NCBI GenBank assembly: GCA_000507305.1
Contig: DF239730.1
Coordinates: forward strand, 62,001-126,000
Direction of reading: 5' to 3'
DNA length: 64,000 nt
DNA from: Breviolum minutum Mf 1.05b.01
Taxonomy: Eukaryota > Sar > Dinophyceae > Suessiales > Symbiodiniaceae
This document shows positions 1 through 12,921 of this stretch, piece after piece. The position numbers and the translations under genes were made by a program. Every line of letters starts with the position of its first letter. Position 1 is the first letter of the stretch. The notes under the pieces were generated by a model, which made no database searches, was not told the DNA's origin, and saw nothing but the letters and a program-made list of their open reading frames with translations.

Positions 1-1203
1 TGGTTTGTCCCAACTTCAAAACATGGGAAGATGTCTCATTGCTCTCTGATTTGCTTATTGGTTTTCAGGAAAACATTGGCGGCCTTCATGAAAGGCAGGG
101 ATGCAAAGAGGGCAGAGATTCCGAAATGTGGAACAGCTAACAACTATAGCTATCTGGAAAAGGAGCACCAAGACCCTATTCAACCATTTCAACCTGTTTT
201 TGGGCGAATACTTCAATTGATTACCCATGTTACACATGTTATGCAACTTTTGGGGGGAGGACTTGCTATGAGAATTTGTGGCCTGCAGCCTTTGGATTGG
301 TTGAAGTTCTGGGAAACGGCCCAGGTGGAGCTGTCTCCAAGTGATGAGAAGAACAGCTGAAGTGGTGGTAAATATCAGATATTTTCCGCCAGAAATGTGC
401 TCGACTCTAATGGGGGTGGCTTCAGTTTTGCCAACTCACAACCCTCCAAGAAAAACAAGAAAAAGGTTGCCTTAAAGGTTTGAGCGGCCATTTTTTGGCG
501 ATTAAAGATCCAAGATTATGGTGGGAATCACCCCTTGAACCCACTGAGGGGCTCAAGTGGGTTGCCATGGCGCATGGGGGTTGTTCAACAGGTTTCACTG
601 GATTTACAGTGAAGCTGAATGCGGGGGAAACGCAGGAACGAGGTGACAAAAAGACTGACCAGAAACTACGCTCTGGGTTTCTTGAGAAGATTCATGGGTA
701 GATGACAGAAGCGGTTTGGTTGAAGTCATGCCATTGGATCCCCTCATTGGGGTCGACCCTTGTGAAGCTTCCAAGATGTCAATGCAAACCCTGTGTCAAG
801 GCTGGCCATGTAAGGAGCCAAGTCAAAAGCTCTGAAGTAAAGCAACCTGAAAACTCATGACATGTCGTACAGTGTCATGATAGTGTACCTCTTCTCCCAA
901 ATTGACGCATCAACTTATCATCTCAACTTATGGTACCAATTCTTACTTTATTTATGGCTCAAACCCAGAAGTAGATCAACACTCCCATCCCAATTCTGCA
1001 GCTTTGGGCAAGATGAGAGGCACGAGATGGAAGGATTAACAAGGGCTGGTGGTACTTGTAACGTAGTGCTGATTGTGAGAGCCTTTTGCCAAATCGAGGT
1101 GGGTTGTATGAGTGATCCTCCTACATGCACCTTTCAGGAATGCCTCCGTCGCTTGTGATTTGACCAAAATGCCTGCTAATCCTGACAATGATACCGGGTT
1201 CAG
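1..1203. other. No firm gene; possible exon remnants
   Basis: Short open stretches follow AG acceptors near 72, 285 and 700 on the + strand, for example 286-360 ending in TGA. None matches a family I recognise and more than one frame is open in each. No RNA gene or repeat is evident. The strand pattern suggests introns or 3' parts of the gene whose final exon follows at 1204. Confidence 0.3.
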
Positions 1204-1407
1204 GCAACTGTCAATGCCAATTTCGGATGTCTGCTGCAAGACATGGCCAACACTAGCACCGCCCTGACATCGCCCTGTGTGACACGCATGCGAGGCTTAG
1301 CTGCGTCATTGGCGTTGCTGTGCGCACGATCTGTCCATGCGGAAGTTTTGGAGGCGTTGCAACAGGACGCAACTCAGCAGCATCTCAAGTTGGCCTGGCT
1401 GCTATGA
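1204..1407 (+). CDS. Terminal exon of an unidentified protein
   Basis: After an acceptor ending at 1203 (ggttcag) there is a 67-codon open frame to TGA at 1405-1407. It is more GC-rich than its surroundings and has a protein-like composition: Ala/Leu-rich, with the stretches MANTSTAL and EVLEALQQDATQQHLKLAWL, which could form an amphipathic helix. No catalytic motif or family is recognised. Upstream exons were not identified. The frame, the acceptor and the composition contrast support a real last exon. Function is unknown. Confidence 0.45.
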   Translation, partial: ATVNANFGCLLQDMANTSTALTSPCVTRMRGLAASLALLCARSVHAEVLEALQQDATQQHLKLAWLL

Positions 1408-2786
1408 GGTGTCGTGCCTATGCCAAGTACTCACATGTACTCACATAAATTCACAGACATGCCCGCAGTCTCGCTACCAGGGAGTTGGTAGAGTGTTTCG
1501 TGTAGTTGCGGCACTTTGAAGACTTATGAAGACTCTAATGTATGGCTTGATGGGCAATCTGTAAAGGCAAGTTTCTCATTGCACTTACCTTCTGAGGATA
1601 CCTGTGCAACAGGCGAGGAAAGAGACAACATGGATTGTGGCGCCAAGAGGGGTTCAGTATGGTTCAGTTGTCCAGGTATCTGAAATACTGCTTCACTGAA
1701 TGCCTGACATTTGGAGCAAATATTTTCTCCAAGTTCAGCAACAGAATGCTCATTCGAACGGCATGCGGACATGCGTATGTATTTTCATGGCTGGGTGCCG
1801 CACAGGTGATTGTGACCTTTCACTCGCACAGTATCTAAGCTGCATGGGTTCCTTTCTCCGTTTGTTGGGCTTGGAAATGATATGAAATGATCACAAGTTG
1901 GGTTGGCTAAGAAGAGCTATAATATAATCATAATATATCTATCCATATCTCGAGTCGAAACCACGTCCTGGACAAGTAACGAGCGGTATGTTGAATCGTT
2001 TGTTGCACATGAAATAACTTTAGAGAGAGCGAGTGACATGAAGATCTTGAAGAAAATGTCCCTTAACACCCACAAAATATATCAACAGGTGTTCAGCCTA
2101 CCAAGGACAATAACATCCACAACTATACCAACTACATGAAACTAGATCATCAAAGTCTCATAGTTCCACATGCAAAAACTGCTAAAATTCATCAAAATCC
2201 ATTCTTTGACTCTCTGAGATTCAAACGTGGTAAGGCTCAGAGGCTTGCAAGAAAGCGTGCCCAAGGTGGGGATAGAGGCCATGTTTTTTTTCAAAATGAA
2301 AAGGTGGATATCCTAAATGGTCATGAAAAGGTCCTGGTTTTAAGAAAATGTTCTTTCCGTTCTTTCCACTTATATAAATTGTGTTTAGGTTCCATTAGTT
2401 CCATCTTGGCATATTCTCAGGACCAATTCTACGATCACTGGAGAATCATATTTATACATGCTGTAACCACTTGAGCAGTTGCACACCAGCTCATGTGGCT
2501 ATGCTGCAGCAGGAACCAGAAGCTGCACTGGAGACCAAAGCAGGCTAAAGGGTTCTTGTTGTGATGGCATATTGAGGCACTGCGCCGCAACAGGGTCTCT
2601 CCATTTCATAAGAACATGTCCTGTTTGACTTTTTTGGATGATCAATGATCATGATTGCTTGCAGAGAATTATATTGCCTTTACAACTCGCACATGGGCAT
2701 GCAATGTAATGTCCAAAAAACTGTCAAATAGATGTTGCCCGGGCTTGCTGTCTGGGCACCCAATACTGATACTGTAGATGCTGCAG

Positions 2787-2901
2787 CGACTCGTCACTGC
2801 ATGCCTGGCGGACGTGTTGAGCCTTCCGACAATAGATCCTTCCGTATTCACAGAGGACGCTCCGCTGCTGCAGCAGACAGTGCAGAATTTAAGAGATTGC
2901 G
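2787..2901 (+). CDS. Internal exon of an unidentified protein
   Basis: An exon-like segment is bounded by a CAG acceptor (2784-2786) and a GTAGCT donor (2902). It reads 38 codons plus one base without a stop, including RLVTACLADVLSLP and FTEDAPLLQQTVQNLRDC. The helical, leucine-rich character recalls HEAT/ARM-type repeat proteins such as PDS5, but this is only an impression. It could also belong to the gene whose later exons appear from 5.1 kb. Confidence 0.4.
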
Positions 2902-5105
2902 GTAGCTTGGCTTGCAATCGAGGTTTGTTTATAGCTTTGGATTAGCTTTGGATATTTTAGGATGCTTCCAGTGGGAATTTGCACTCATTGTACTTTTCAG
3001 GTACTACGATCTAGTTTTTAGATGCCATGTCCCTTTGCAAATGTGTCCGCACACCTACTGCCAAGCGATCGGCTGAGGATTGTCAATGGTTGCAACAGCC
3101 AGCCGCGCCTTGCACGCAAGAACTCCATAAACTCCCGGGCCCGAGGTTTGTGCAAAGATGAGGAGAGTTGATATTGACTGACTATGTTAGATTACAAGCC
3201 GAATCTACATGTGATGATGTCAATCTGTATTTGTGGCACCGCATATGCAAAGCCACATCACTTCCAACTTTCGGGCTAGTTTGCAGCAGGATGTTCATGT
3301 CGGACTCCCACGTGGCTAGCTTTTCTGTGAGCGGCTGTGAGCGTTTGGTGTGTGTGTGTGTGCGAGTATTTTGAGAATTCCCTCCCACCTAATCATCAGG
3401 ATTGGTCTTTCAGGCAAAAATATCAGCAGACAAATGTTCGGCAATGGGGGATTATGTTTATAGATGAGATTGATTACGCACTTCAGTTTTGATTGTCAGA
3501 TGACACACGACATGTCCAACAACCCCCAGCTTTGGGGAGTGTTGCAGCCCAGGATGTGGATAGCTCATGCCGTTGGTGCTGGCAGTGGGCCTGACCAGAA
3601 TGCACCATGGCTTCCCGTAAGGCCCCACCTGCAACCCCTGATTAGAATCTTAGAAATGGTATCAAGGCATAAGGCCATCCTGCAAATTTTCTGATGAACC
3701 AACTGAACAGGCCCGAAAACTGCTTCGGGATGGTGTTTCATTGAAGATATTTGCGGTGGTAGTTTCAAAGCGCCAGGCAGAGGGGCAACCAAGGCAATGA
3801 TTTTCCAATCACAAAAGGATTTCCAAAAGCACAAAACATTGAAACAAGATTCAAGATATCCAACCCAACATGTATATGATGAAATTCACAAGTTAAATCT
3901 AGATATTGTCTTGTATCCTACTAACAACAACTTCCGTCAAGAATTGTGATCCAAGGTGAAGATTCTGCCTGGCCAAGCACATGATTTCGCAACTCCTAGC
4001 CATTTGTCTGCCACGCGCTTCTGGCCTAAGATTCTTGGACCAAAGGAGTTTTCTGTGTCGAGATTTGTAGATTCATCTTTTTGAGTCGAATGTACAACCC
4101 ACACACATTGCCAGTGTTTCTGGTGGCCTGGGAGTTTGGAAGATGCAGTCAACCAAATGGTAAAGTATCTCTTCTGGTTGAATCACAGTAGCAATTGGTA
4201 ACATTTGAGGTAACCCCGTTTCCTCCACGTTCGGGAAGTATGCCGGTATATCTTCCAAAGCTCATTCCTTTCTTTACCCAGGATGGGCTGTGATGAGTCG
4301 GGTCACAATTGCCACTGGGCAGAGAAAAGGTTGAATGAACGGACCATGCCCTCAATCTGGGTGAGTCTCTGACTAAAGGTTTTCCCCTTGGAAAGAAGTG
4401 GGATCATCAGACCTGACAACCATTGAGCTTACACGAGCCAAGTCTTCGTGCGTTGGGATGAACTTAAATATACAATTACTAGGTACTGTCCCTAAGTCGT
4501 AGCGGGCAACATAAAGTCTTGTCGCATCCTGCGTGCCTGCAGGGTTTTCATAGAATAAAGCACTAATAAGCTACAATCCACAAAGATGAGATGTTTGGTT
4601 GATGTTTGTTTTGTTGCGTGCCCACCGGTTTTTTACAGTCTTTGGGTTTGACTAAAGAATATACATATATCTCCAGCACGTATGCATTAATTTCAACGTC
4701 CAGCCATGCAGGGGTGTCAGCAGGGCCCCATCGAGACATGTCCAAGGTCCTGAAGGAAACTTACTCTCTTGACTTCGAATTCCTTAAGAAAATGAGCATA
4801 GAAAAGCATAGGATCAGCCAGATCAGTTCCTGTATTGTAGAGTAAGCTCCTTTTGTCAGCTTATTCCTGCAGCTGGAGGGGAAAGGAAATCTGTGCCTAG
4901 GATTCTCGGATTTGGAATGGCATAGGTATCAACAGACCACACCTGGACTTTCCGAAATTATGCACATTCGAGAATAGGGTGCAAAAAACTATGGAACATT
5001 CATGAAAAGTTATAAAGTATGAAACATGGAGCGGTTATGGCAGCTTATAGCAAGTTGTTTGAAATATACCGGTTGTAGGCAGCGGCATTTTCACGCTAAG
5101 GTGCG
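2902..5105. other. Mostly non-coding; one candidate exon at 3500-3617
   Basis: Most of this stretch looks like intron or intergenic DNA. At 3500-3617 an acceptor (gattgtcag) and a possible GTAAGG donor bound a segment open in two frames, one containing MSNNPQLWGVLQPRMW. I cannot decide its frame. Nothing else stands out. Confidence 0.3.
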
Positions 5106-8100
5106 ATTGGAAGTAGTGGCGGTCCAGGACAGGCCTGTCAGTTCAACCCCGTCACCGGGCAGGACCCGCAACTGTGCCTTTGTTGGTTTCGGAGAAGGTA
5201 TTGCTGAACAGTCATATGATTCCCTGTGGGCTCCAGCGAGTGTGATTCCGCAGACCTGTCCCAGCATGTGTCTCAGGAAGATTACAAGAATTGCGCGCCA
5301 CCAGTGGATACCAAGTTCGAAGCGACTCTGGGTTGGTAATTCTGTTGTTTTTGTAGGTTAAGTTGCAGCAGAAGCCACCGTGCCTTGCATTGCCATGTTT
5401 GTGGTCCAGCATGGTAATAAGATGAGTATATGGCATCACTTATCACACCAGGGCATGAAGCAATGATGATCACAACTTCCACCACAAACCTAGGAGCTTT
5501 GGAGAAAATGGTGCACCTTGCAATCCTAAGACCCCAGGTGGTGTGGAGATGTGTGGCTCCCCAGGGCAAAATGACAAGGCTGGACACCACTGGACACCTA
5601 TCATCTTGACATGAATAGGCCATTATAGGGTTTGACAAACCTGTGTCCCCAGGGTTCTCATCATACATAGCGGCGTGAATTCCCAGCAAATCCGAGCAAG
5701 AAAGGACATACAACCTGGAGTCATTAACAAGTGGTAGTAACACATGCAGAAACGGCCCAGCTTGAGGAAGGGATGCGACTATGTGGACATCAGTTTGGTG
5801 GATGGATGGACCCTCCCTGTGAAGCTGGATATCAAGGGTGATTGCATCTCGAAAAGAAGTGAGCTTGGAGGTGCTGAAGAGTGAAACTGATGAATTATAA
5901 ACTTATAAACATATTGGTTCTCTTTAAAAAAAAAAGGTTAGATTTGTTTCATACCTCAGGGATGATTCTCTCCATGGATGATTTGGGATCAAGGAACTTG
6001 TGAAGCTCTGAGGTAGGACAGCCACAGACCAGAAAGTGGACGTTGCAACCTGAGCACATCGGGGATGCACTCTTGGATGGTTGGGTCTGAAAAATACATC
6101 GCAGCTGACTCTCTTTGTATGTTTGGTACCTTTGCGTTTTTTCTGGTATGACCTTGTTGGGGTGATGAAGCCTTTACTTCCAACTTATCTTATGAAGCAT
6201 AGCAAAGTTACATCTGACATGGTTGCATTGCGGCAGTTCAGGACACAAATTTGTTTGAGTATGATATGGTACAGCTATCGGATTGCAAAGATTGCCAAGT
6301 CGTTCAGTGTCCTGTATTTTGTGTAAAGTTGAAGGATGTTGAAGCAATGAATCTGCTCAGGTAAAAGTCAACACCGACACCTATCAAAGCATCAAAACAC
6401 CTGCCAGTTCCAAAGCGCTTCAGGTTTTGGACTGTGAAGGTCTTTCCTTAAACCTGTGCCCGGCAGCTGAACGCCTGACTGCTGCAGGCAGATTTGACGT
6501 TTCGAATACAGCTGTGTGGCTTCAAGGGTTTTCTTGTGAACACTGTTAGCAATTCTTTTTTGTGGATATGGTTTCACGGTTTGATCCTGTGAATTTTGGG
6601 GCTTGGGACAGCATGGCAGATTCACGCTTCACCGCTTCATCGCTGTTCCGCTGTTCTCCTTGGAAGGCTTCACAGCAGACCTGAGAGCAATCAACCCAAA
6701 GACGCACGAGGTGAGGAAGATGCGTCTGTGCGCTTGCAGACTGGACGTCAATGTGTGTACATAGTTCGTCCCGTACCATACTAATCCACGTACATACATT
6801 CATACATACGGAATTACTTACCTACTTACTTACTTACTTACTTACAAACTTACTTACTTACTTACCTACTGTACTTACTTGCTTAATCTTACTTAGTTAC
6901 TTACTTACTTACTTGCTTAATCTTGCTTATCCCATTCTTACTTGCTGCAAGTGCATACTGTACATACAGTGCATACGTACCTTCACTTACCAATATTGCA
7001 CACTGTACATGCATACTGTACATACCATACAGACACGTATGGTTTCGTCTCAAAATTCTGGGTCGCACGAATCCATCAGTTTCCAACTTGAATCAACAAT
7101 ATGGATCATTCTTCATTTCACCACATGATTCCATTCTCCAATGCCTTTATCTATATCCCTTTTGATGTAATGTTATTCCGATGTTCCATAGAAACCCTCA
7201 GATTCTGTCAGCATCCTTTGGGTCGGGCCATGACCTTACATGCGACGTCCAAGGTCGCTGGATGCTACAGCCCATGCAGCAAACTCTTGGACACCAAATG
7301 GAGCAATAAGGCCAGACCCATCGGAAGCAATGTACGTTTTGTAGGTTTTTTTATGATATACATGGTGTTGATTGGTGTTGTGGATGCCGAGTTTTAATAT
7401 GTTTTCCTGTAGTCCAAGTAGATAAACCGTAGAAGTTGTTGTGAAGTAGGAGAAAGTTGAGGTTGCAGCAGTTCTGAACAGAGTTCCTTTGGGACAACGC
7501 TGTTGTCATGCCTTCATGTGACCCGCCCTTACGTCAGGAAAGGCCTATGGGACGACGACCTGAGGAAAGTGAGGCCTGGCCTGAAGACTTCGATGGGCTG
7601 CTGCCGATATTGGGGATTCCAATGGATTTCATGAGATTGGCCAGGTTTCTCCTTATTGCTGTCCAACACCTCCACAAACACCGGACTCCTGCCGAGCCGG
7701 GCCGTGTCTTGGACGGATTTCAGGGGCAGAAGATTGGGAAGGGTAACCGAAATTGCATCCAGAGTATTCAACACGAAATTGCATCAAGACTGATACTGTT
7801 TCATACTGTTTCACTCATACTGTTTTGATTTTAATATACAGTGTTGCCTGGTCTACGAATGTCTACTACTGCTTCTGCCACTTCTACTTGAATTGCTACT
7901 AGTATGGGGGACGGGTCACAGCGACCTTGCCATTGAGCCCTCGACACGCAACACACATAACACACAATGCAAACCTTAGTGAGTTTCCGTTCACATGATT
8001 TTGCAGCACGGGCACCCAGCAGGAACCGGGCTTGAAACCTGTTTTGTATTGTTTTGTTTGAATCACTCTTTTTGAGAGAGTTTATTTCCATCTCAGGTAG

Positions 8101-8838
8101 CTGTACAGTCATTACATACATATCTGGAATTTACTGTACATATATGAGCAAAAAGTGTATACTGTATATATGTATACATTCTGGGTTACTTACACGCACA
8201 CACATAGAGAGATGGTTGACACATGTCGGTATGTATTTACACTGCCGTGAATGTGGTATGTACAGCATGTTTGAAGATTTTGCCAGATGTTCGATCCACT
8301 TTTTGACAAGTTCAAGGTCGAGGGAAACAACTACAACCATTTCAATTGTAAAATAACAGTAGGTAAATCATGCTTTTGTGAAATTGGAGCGTGTCAAAAC
8401 GCTGACGCGGTTTTCAACCCGGCGGGGTGTTTATCATGCCGCATGCCTACATACTTTTTCCAGCACGGATGGCATAAAACTCCTTTTCTCTTGCTTTGCA
8501 ACTACTCCCCTGCATATTTTACTGTATATAACTATGACAATTCGCTCTTGTGACCCAGGATCACCAGCACTGGTTTCTTGAAGACTGTCCACGAGAAGTG
8601 TCCAGGAGCATCTTGGAGCATTGGTTGGCGGGCGAATCAGTGCAGTTGTTTTTTCCGAAAGTCCTTTGATAGGAAATGGTTAGCTCAGGTCTATGGCTAT
8701 GCTTATGATGATGGTATGGGCTTGATGCGATGTTCTTCAGCCACGCACTACACGGTTTCTTGGAGATTATTCCATGGCCAGTGGCAGGACTTGGAACGCT
8801 CAAAAAGGTGTTATATTTGGAATCATATCATTAGATAG
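5106..8838 (+). CDS. Thaumatin-like protein (multi-exon, 5' end not fixed)
   Basis: Exons join in consistent phase. They are about 5106-5175 (Gly/Cys-rich, CQFNPVTGQDPQLC), 5237-5321 (CAPPVDTKFE), 5771-5860 (GCDYVDISLVDGWTLPV, the family's central signature), 7212-7331 (KVAGCYSPCSKL), 7645-7703 (YCCPTPPQTPDSCRAGP), 8559-8617 (FLKTVHEKCPG) and 8699 to about 8838 (VYGYAYDDGMGLMRC, then open to TAG). These are the conserved cysteine blocks of the thaumatin/PR-5 fold in the right order. The exon pairs ending at 5321 and 8617 need GC-AG introns; those ending at 7331 and 7703 use GT. Thaumatin-like proteins are usually secreted, disulfide-rich beta proteins linked to glucan binding or defence. The N-terminal exon and signal peptide were not found, and the C-terminus may extend past 8838. 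Confidence 0.8.
6814..6930. repeat. Tetranucleotide microsatellite (ACTT)n, imperfect
   Basis: Tandem TACT/ACTT units with a few substitutions, within an intron of the thaumatin-like gene. Related degenerate TACATA/TACTG units continue to about 7030. Confidence 0.9.
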
Positions 8839-10786
8839 GAGTAGTGATATTAAGATATGTATACAAGTGTAATTGTATAGATATTTATATATATATATAT
8901 ATATACATGCTGATCGATGTTCAATTCTGATTTTGGCCCGTACGATCCAGGAATATGTGGTGACCTTCCGAATGGTGCATTCCATTTTGATGAGACTTTT
9001 CATGATGGCAATGGCAAGATAAAGTACGAGACTGTCAACTCTTTAAAGATTCATGGAATTACTGTACATTTCCTGAATACTTGTGCAGTGTACGCCCTAA
9101 ACAATCCGTGTTTGAAGAATCATTCCCCCTTGAAATCTGTATAGAATTTTATGTGAGATGTAGGTTGTTTCCAGCGCCCTTCAGAGAAAAAAACATCCAT
9201 TCTCTTGTTGGCATGGTTAGCCTTTGCCTAGGTGACCTTCTACTGTCCAGCCAATCTTCCTGCCTGATGCCTGGGAGCCCATGAGACACCATCTCCGGTT
9301 GAGTGGGTTCGTGGATGTGTTGCTTTGTTCTTTCTTGAATATGAAATATGTCAGTCTACTGCGTCTAGTGTTTTTTGATGTTTTGTTCTTTCTTCGTTTT
9401 CCTTGGACAGGTTTGCATCCTGATGTAGATCACCAAGAGTGTCAAAGGATCAAAAACGCCAAAATTCTGAATGGGTGGTCCACCACTTGGATGTTTCATG
9501 ATGTTATTTTCTGTTTCATTGGCGGTTGATTTCTTTGATCATGAAACTTCTATGTTTGTAGTTTGTCATGGGGTACAAAGAGGAAACGAGAACCCGAGAT
9601 GTTGAAAGGAAAATACTGTGTGATGTTGCTTGTTAGCTCCCAGTCCGAGTTCTTCAGCTTGTCACATTTTGGCTGCCCCTCTTGGTATTTTGTCAATTCA
9701 TGTCCATTCCGTATCCCGACATTGCCGAGGAGATGCAGCCTTTTGTCGCCAGCCTTCAGCTGGCACGGAGAAAAGATGAGAAAAGCCCTAAGCGGCATCT
9801 GAGTCAGTAAGACCTTTCCCGATGATCATAGGTTTCCCGGGTGCCTCACTCATTGCCAACCCCGAGCCGCTTCTGCGTATACTCTTTTGGCTTTAGATAG
9901 ACACCTTTTTTTGATCGATGATACAGCAATGAAAGGCAACACTTTTTCCAGGAGATGGTGAGGATGCCCCAGAGAAAGCTATAACTTTTCGCTTAGGGTG
10001 CGATGTTCACCTTCATACGGGCAAGGTATCGGCATTGCAGCTTTTGATGCGGCCCACGTTGGCCCAATCCCTAGATGGAAGTGCAATCAACAAATTCAGC
10101 TAAAAGCGAGTGGCAATAAAGTGGTTGCCATTCCTTAGATCCACTTGGTCAATCAATGTGGTGCTTTGATGCAGCCCAAAAAAAGGGATGACTCGTCGCA
10201 GCCCAAGGCATTTCCACAGAATTTGACTTGGAATACCTTTGTTTGAGTTGGATTCATGTGGATAGATTGGGTTCATGAGAGAGATATGCTAAGTTTGTAT
10301 GATTTTGGATGTGTAGGCATATATACGTATATATATATATATAAAGACTATATAGATATGTTTATTGAACCGCTTATTTTTTTTGTTTGTACATATCCAC
10401 TTTATCCCAGAAAAGTTTGATGCGTTGGCCATTGCCCTTTTGGCTAAAGTTCCACGGCCAAGCCGACTGGACAAACAGCATTTCGGAGGTGATTTGCTCA
10501 TCACCTGATAGATCTTTGGCGCATTAAATATGTATCACCTGCATGACCACCTTTGCATACCTTCATTGATCCCTCATGTCATTTTATCAAAAGTTTTTCT
10601 ACTTTGGTTGTATGACATCATGCGCCTATGTTGGGTTTGCAGCACATTTTTAGATAGCAAAATGATTCAATTACCCATGACAAGGTTGAACCAACTGAGT
10701 GCCGCTTGGCCACCTCCTGCCCTTTTTGGGTGCCACCTTTTTTCCTCCGTGCCCCTCGCGTAGCTGAGCCATTCGTTTGCTCCACT
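8839..10786. other. No recognised gene; one possible exon at 8915-9020
   Basis: The segment around 8915-9020 reads FGPYDPGICGDLPNGAFHF in one frame and could be a further 3' exon of the preceding gene or a separate one. (TA)n tracts occur at 8885-8905 and 10319-10342. The remainder is T-rich intron-like or intergenic DNA. Confidence 0.3.
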
Positions 10787-12308
10787 ATGGGGGATGCAGA
10801 CTATGAGGTGGACTTTGAAGCAAGGAAGCTTTGCTGCAGATATGTCGGTATGTTGTCAAGACAGATGGGCTGTCGAAATACTTTGGGTATGTCTTGGTTT
10901 GCATTTGCCGAAAATTTCATGAGATCTTGCAGTAGGTTCATTGGGATTGGGTTACCATCAGGTTGGACCATTTTGGGAAAAAAACACACCGAGGCTCTCA
11001 GACTCATTTTCATGGACATGACAAGAAAAATCAGGAAAAATCTCGGCACCCTAATAACTCCAGGCATTTGAGGAATATTTAGAATAAAACTGAGATATAC
11101 TCCATCAAGGCTACCTAGATATTCCCTTCAACCAAATCCGAAGCTTCTCAAGGAATACTTTCCTTCACGTGACCGTTCGACCTACGACTGCTGGACCTTT
11201 CATGACGCGCAGCCGTAGTTGGACTCCATCCACCAGCAGCAACCATTCTTCGGAGCAATCAATCCAGTCAATCCCTGCAGGTACCCGACCACCCACCGCA
11301 TTTGGCACATGGAGAAGTTGCATGCGTTCGATGGTGCACTGCAACATACTGCAAGACTCTGTAACATGTATTTTATTTTGTTGGATTTGATTGACATACA
11401 ATCTCGTGCTCACGCGTGGAGAACAAAAGAGAGAGAGAGAGAGAGAGAGTAAATAAAGAGGAAAGGAGGAAATAAAGAAACAGAGGCAAAACATGAAAAA
11501 ACGGCAAATAGAGGGAGAGAGCAAGCACTACTTAACGAGCATCTCAAATATATTGTGAAAAAATCTGAATTTAAGTAGTTTGACCATGCTTGTGTTTCCA
11601 TATCACAACTCACAACTGCTTCACTGATGAGACTTGTAAAAACAGAAGCTCTAGGGATGCGCTGTGGAGGTTGGTTGCCTGCCACAACTTCGCCAGCGGT
11701 TGTTGAAGTGGTTGAAGCGGGCCACGAGCCGGGGCCACAACCTGCCTTACATCAGGTGTTCAATTTGACTTCAGCAACCTCTTCCAGTTCAAAGACGCTG
11801 GGACCAGACGCGAATGATGGGGGAGGTTTGGGCATTGGGGGTTTTGAGTAACTTGCTGTGAAACGGCTTTTAAGATTTGTGAAGTTGTATATTCTCACAT
11901 CGTGCTCACTACTTTCTAGAATCCTAGAATGTTTGTTGTTTCCTTCAAATTCAACTAGAGATAATTGTTGCTTGCAATTAAAAGATCAGAGTGTAACAGA
12001 GTAGCACGATCTTGTCTACATAACAGTGAACTTTCATTTTATATGCCTACAGCCATGTTTTTCTCCCACAGTTTTGGTGCAAAGCCTCACCTTCAGCATC
12101 ACCCCAACAACTTCCCCAACAACTGAGGGAGTCCTCATCACAGTCCTTCTTGAGCGAGAGTAAATTGCGGGAAGCTGTGGCGGCCTTTCGGGAAGGTGGC
12201 GAACGTCAAGAGGAGCCCGACTTGGATGAAGAGCTTGAGTACACATATGAACTTCCGTCTCGAGGATCCGAAGGCCACTTTGAAGGCAGATGTTCCTTGG
12301 ACAGTTAG
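10787..12308 (+). CDS. Unidentified acidic, low-complexity protein
   Basis: A candidate start ATG at 10787 (MGDADYEVDFEARKLCC) lies about 25 bases after a TAG acceptor. Possible middle exons are near 11200-11330 (Ser/Thr/Pro-rich, RSWTPSTSSNHSSEQS) and 11665-11830 (VVEVVEAGHEPGPQPALHQV). The last exon is clear: acceptor CCCACAG ending at 12071, then 78 codons (12072-12305) and a TAG stop at 12306-12308. It contains QQLPQQLRES, KLREAVAAFREGGER and the acidic EEPDLDEELEYTYEL. The protein looks largely disordered with one short helix. No family is recognised. The final exon is well supported; the assignment of the others to the same gene is inference. Confidence 0.5.
11427..11449. repeat. (GA)n microsatellite
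   Basis: About eleven GA units, followed to about 11520 by purine-rich imperfect GAAA/GGAGA sequence. It lies in a presumed intron. Confidence 0.9.
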
Positions 12309-12921
12309 AGTTAAAAAGAAGCACTGCTTCATGGATTTATATTGATTTGCCATGATTTGCCTAACAAATATCTGGATATATTTGGATGACATACTGAGAT
12401 CATTCCTTTGGTTAGCAATCGGGTTATCAAATATGCTCCAGATTGTTTACAAGTAACGTCCTCGGACATCCTGGCATGATACATGTGATTGATATTGATC
12501 AAGTACTTTGATATTGACCTGTTTTGTAAAATTGCATGATCAGACTCTTTTTTGATACCGAGTCGACAAAATGTCGCGCAGAGTAGGGTGTGAACCGACT
12601 CGCGGGCTGGTTTCGTAGCGATGCTTGCAATAGCTTAATCCAGTCGCATCGTGTGTTCGATTTGGGGGGATGCTGACGATTTGCAGCGATCCCGCTCCTA
12701 ATACTGGCAAAGAGGTCCAAAAAGCTTCATGTAATTCTGGTGTCAAAAATATCAATCGACAAAAACGCAAAGTGGGGAAGGCCTATCACATCCTTTGTCA
12801 GTGCCGCAAGTTTTGAAGTCAAATGATATGTATAATCATATATATATATATATATTGATAACTTTTATTTGAAGTTATTTTGACTTTTTCTATGTACATA
12901 TTTTTCCCGGTTTGACCTCGC

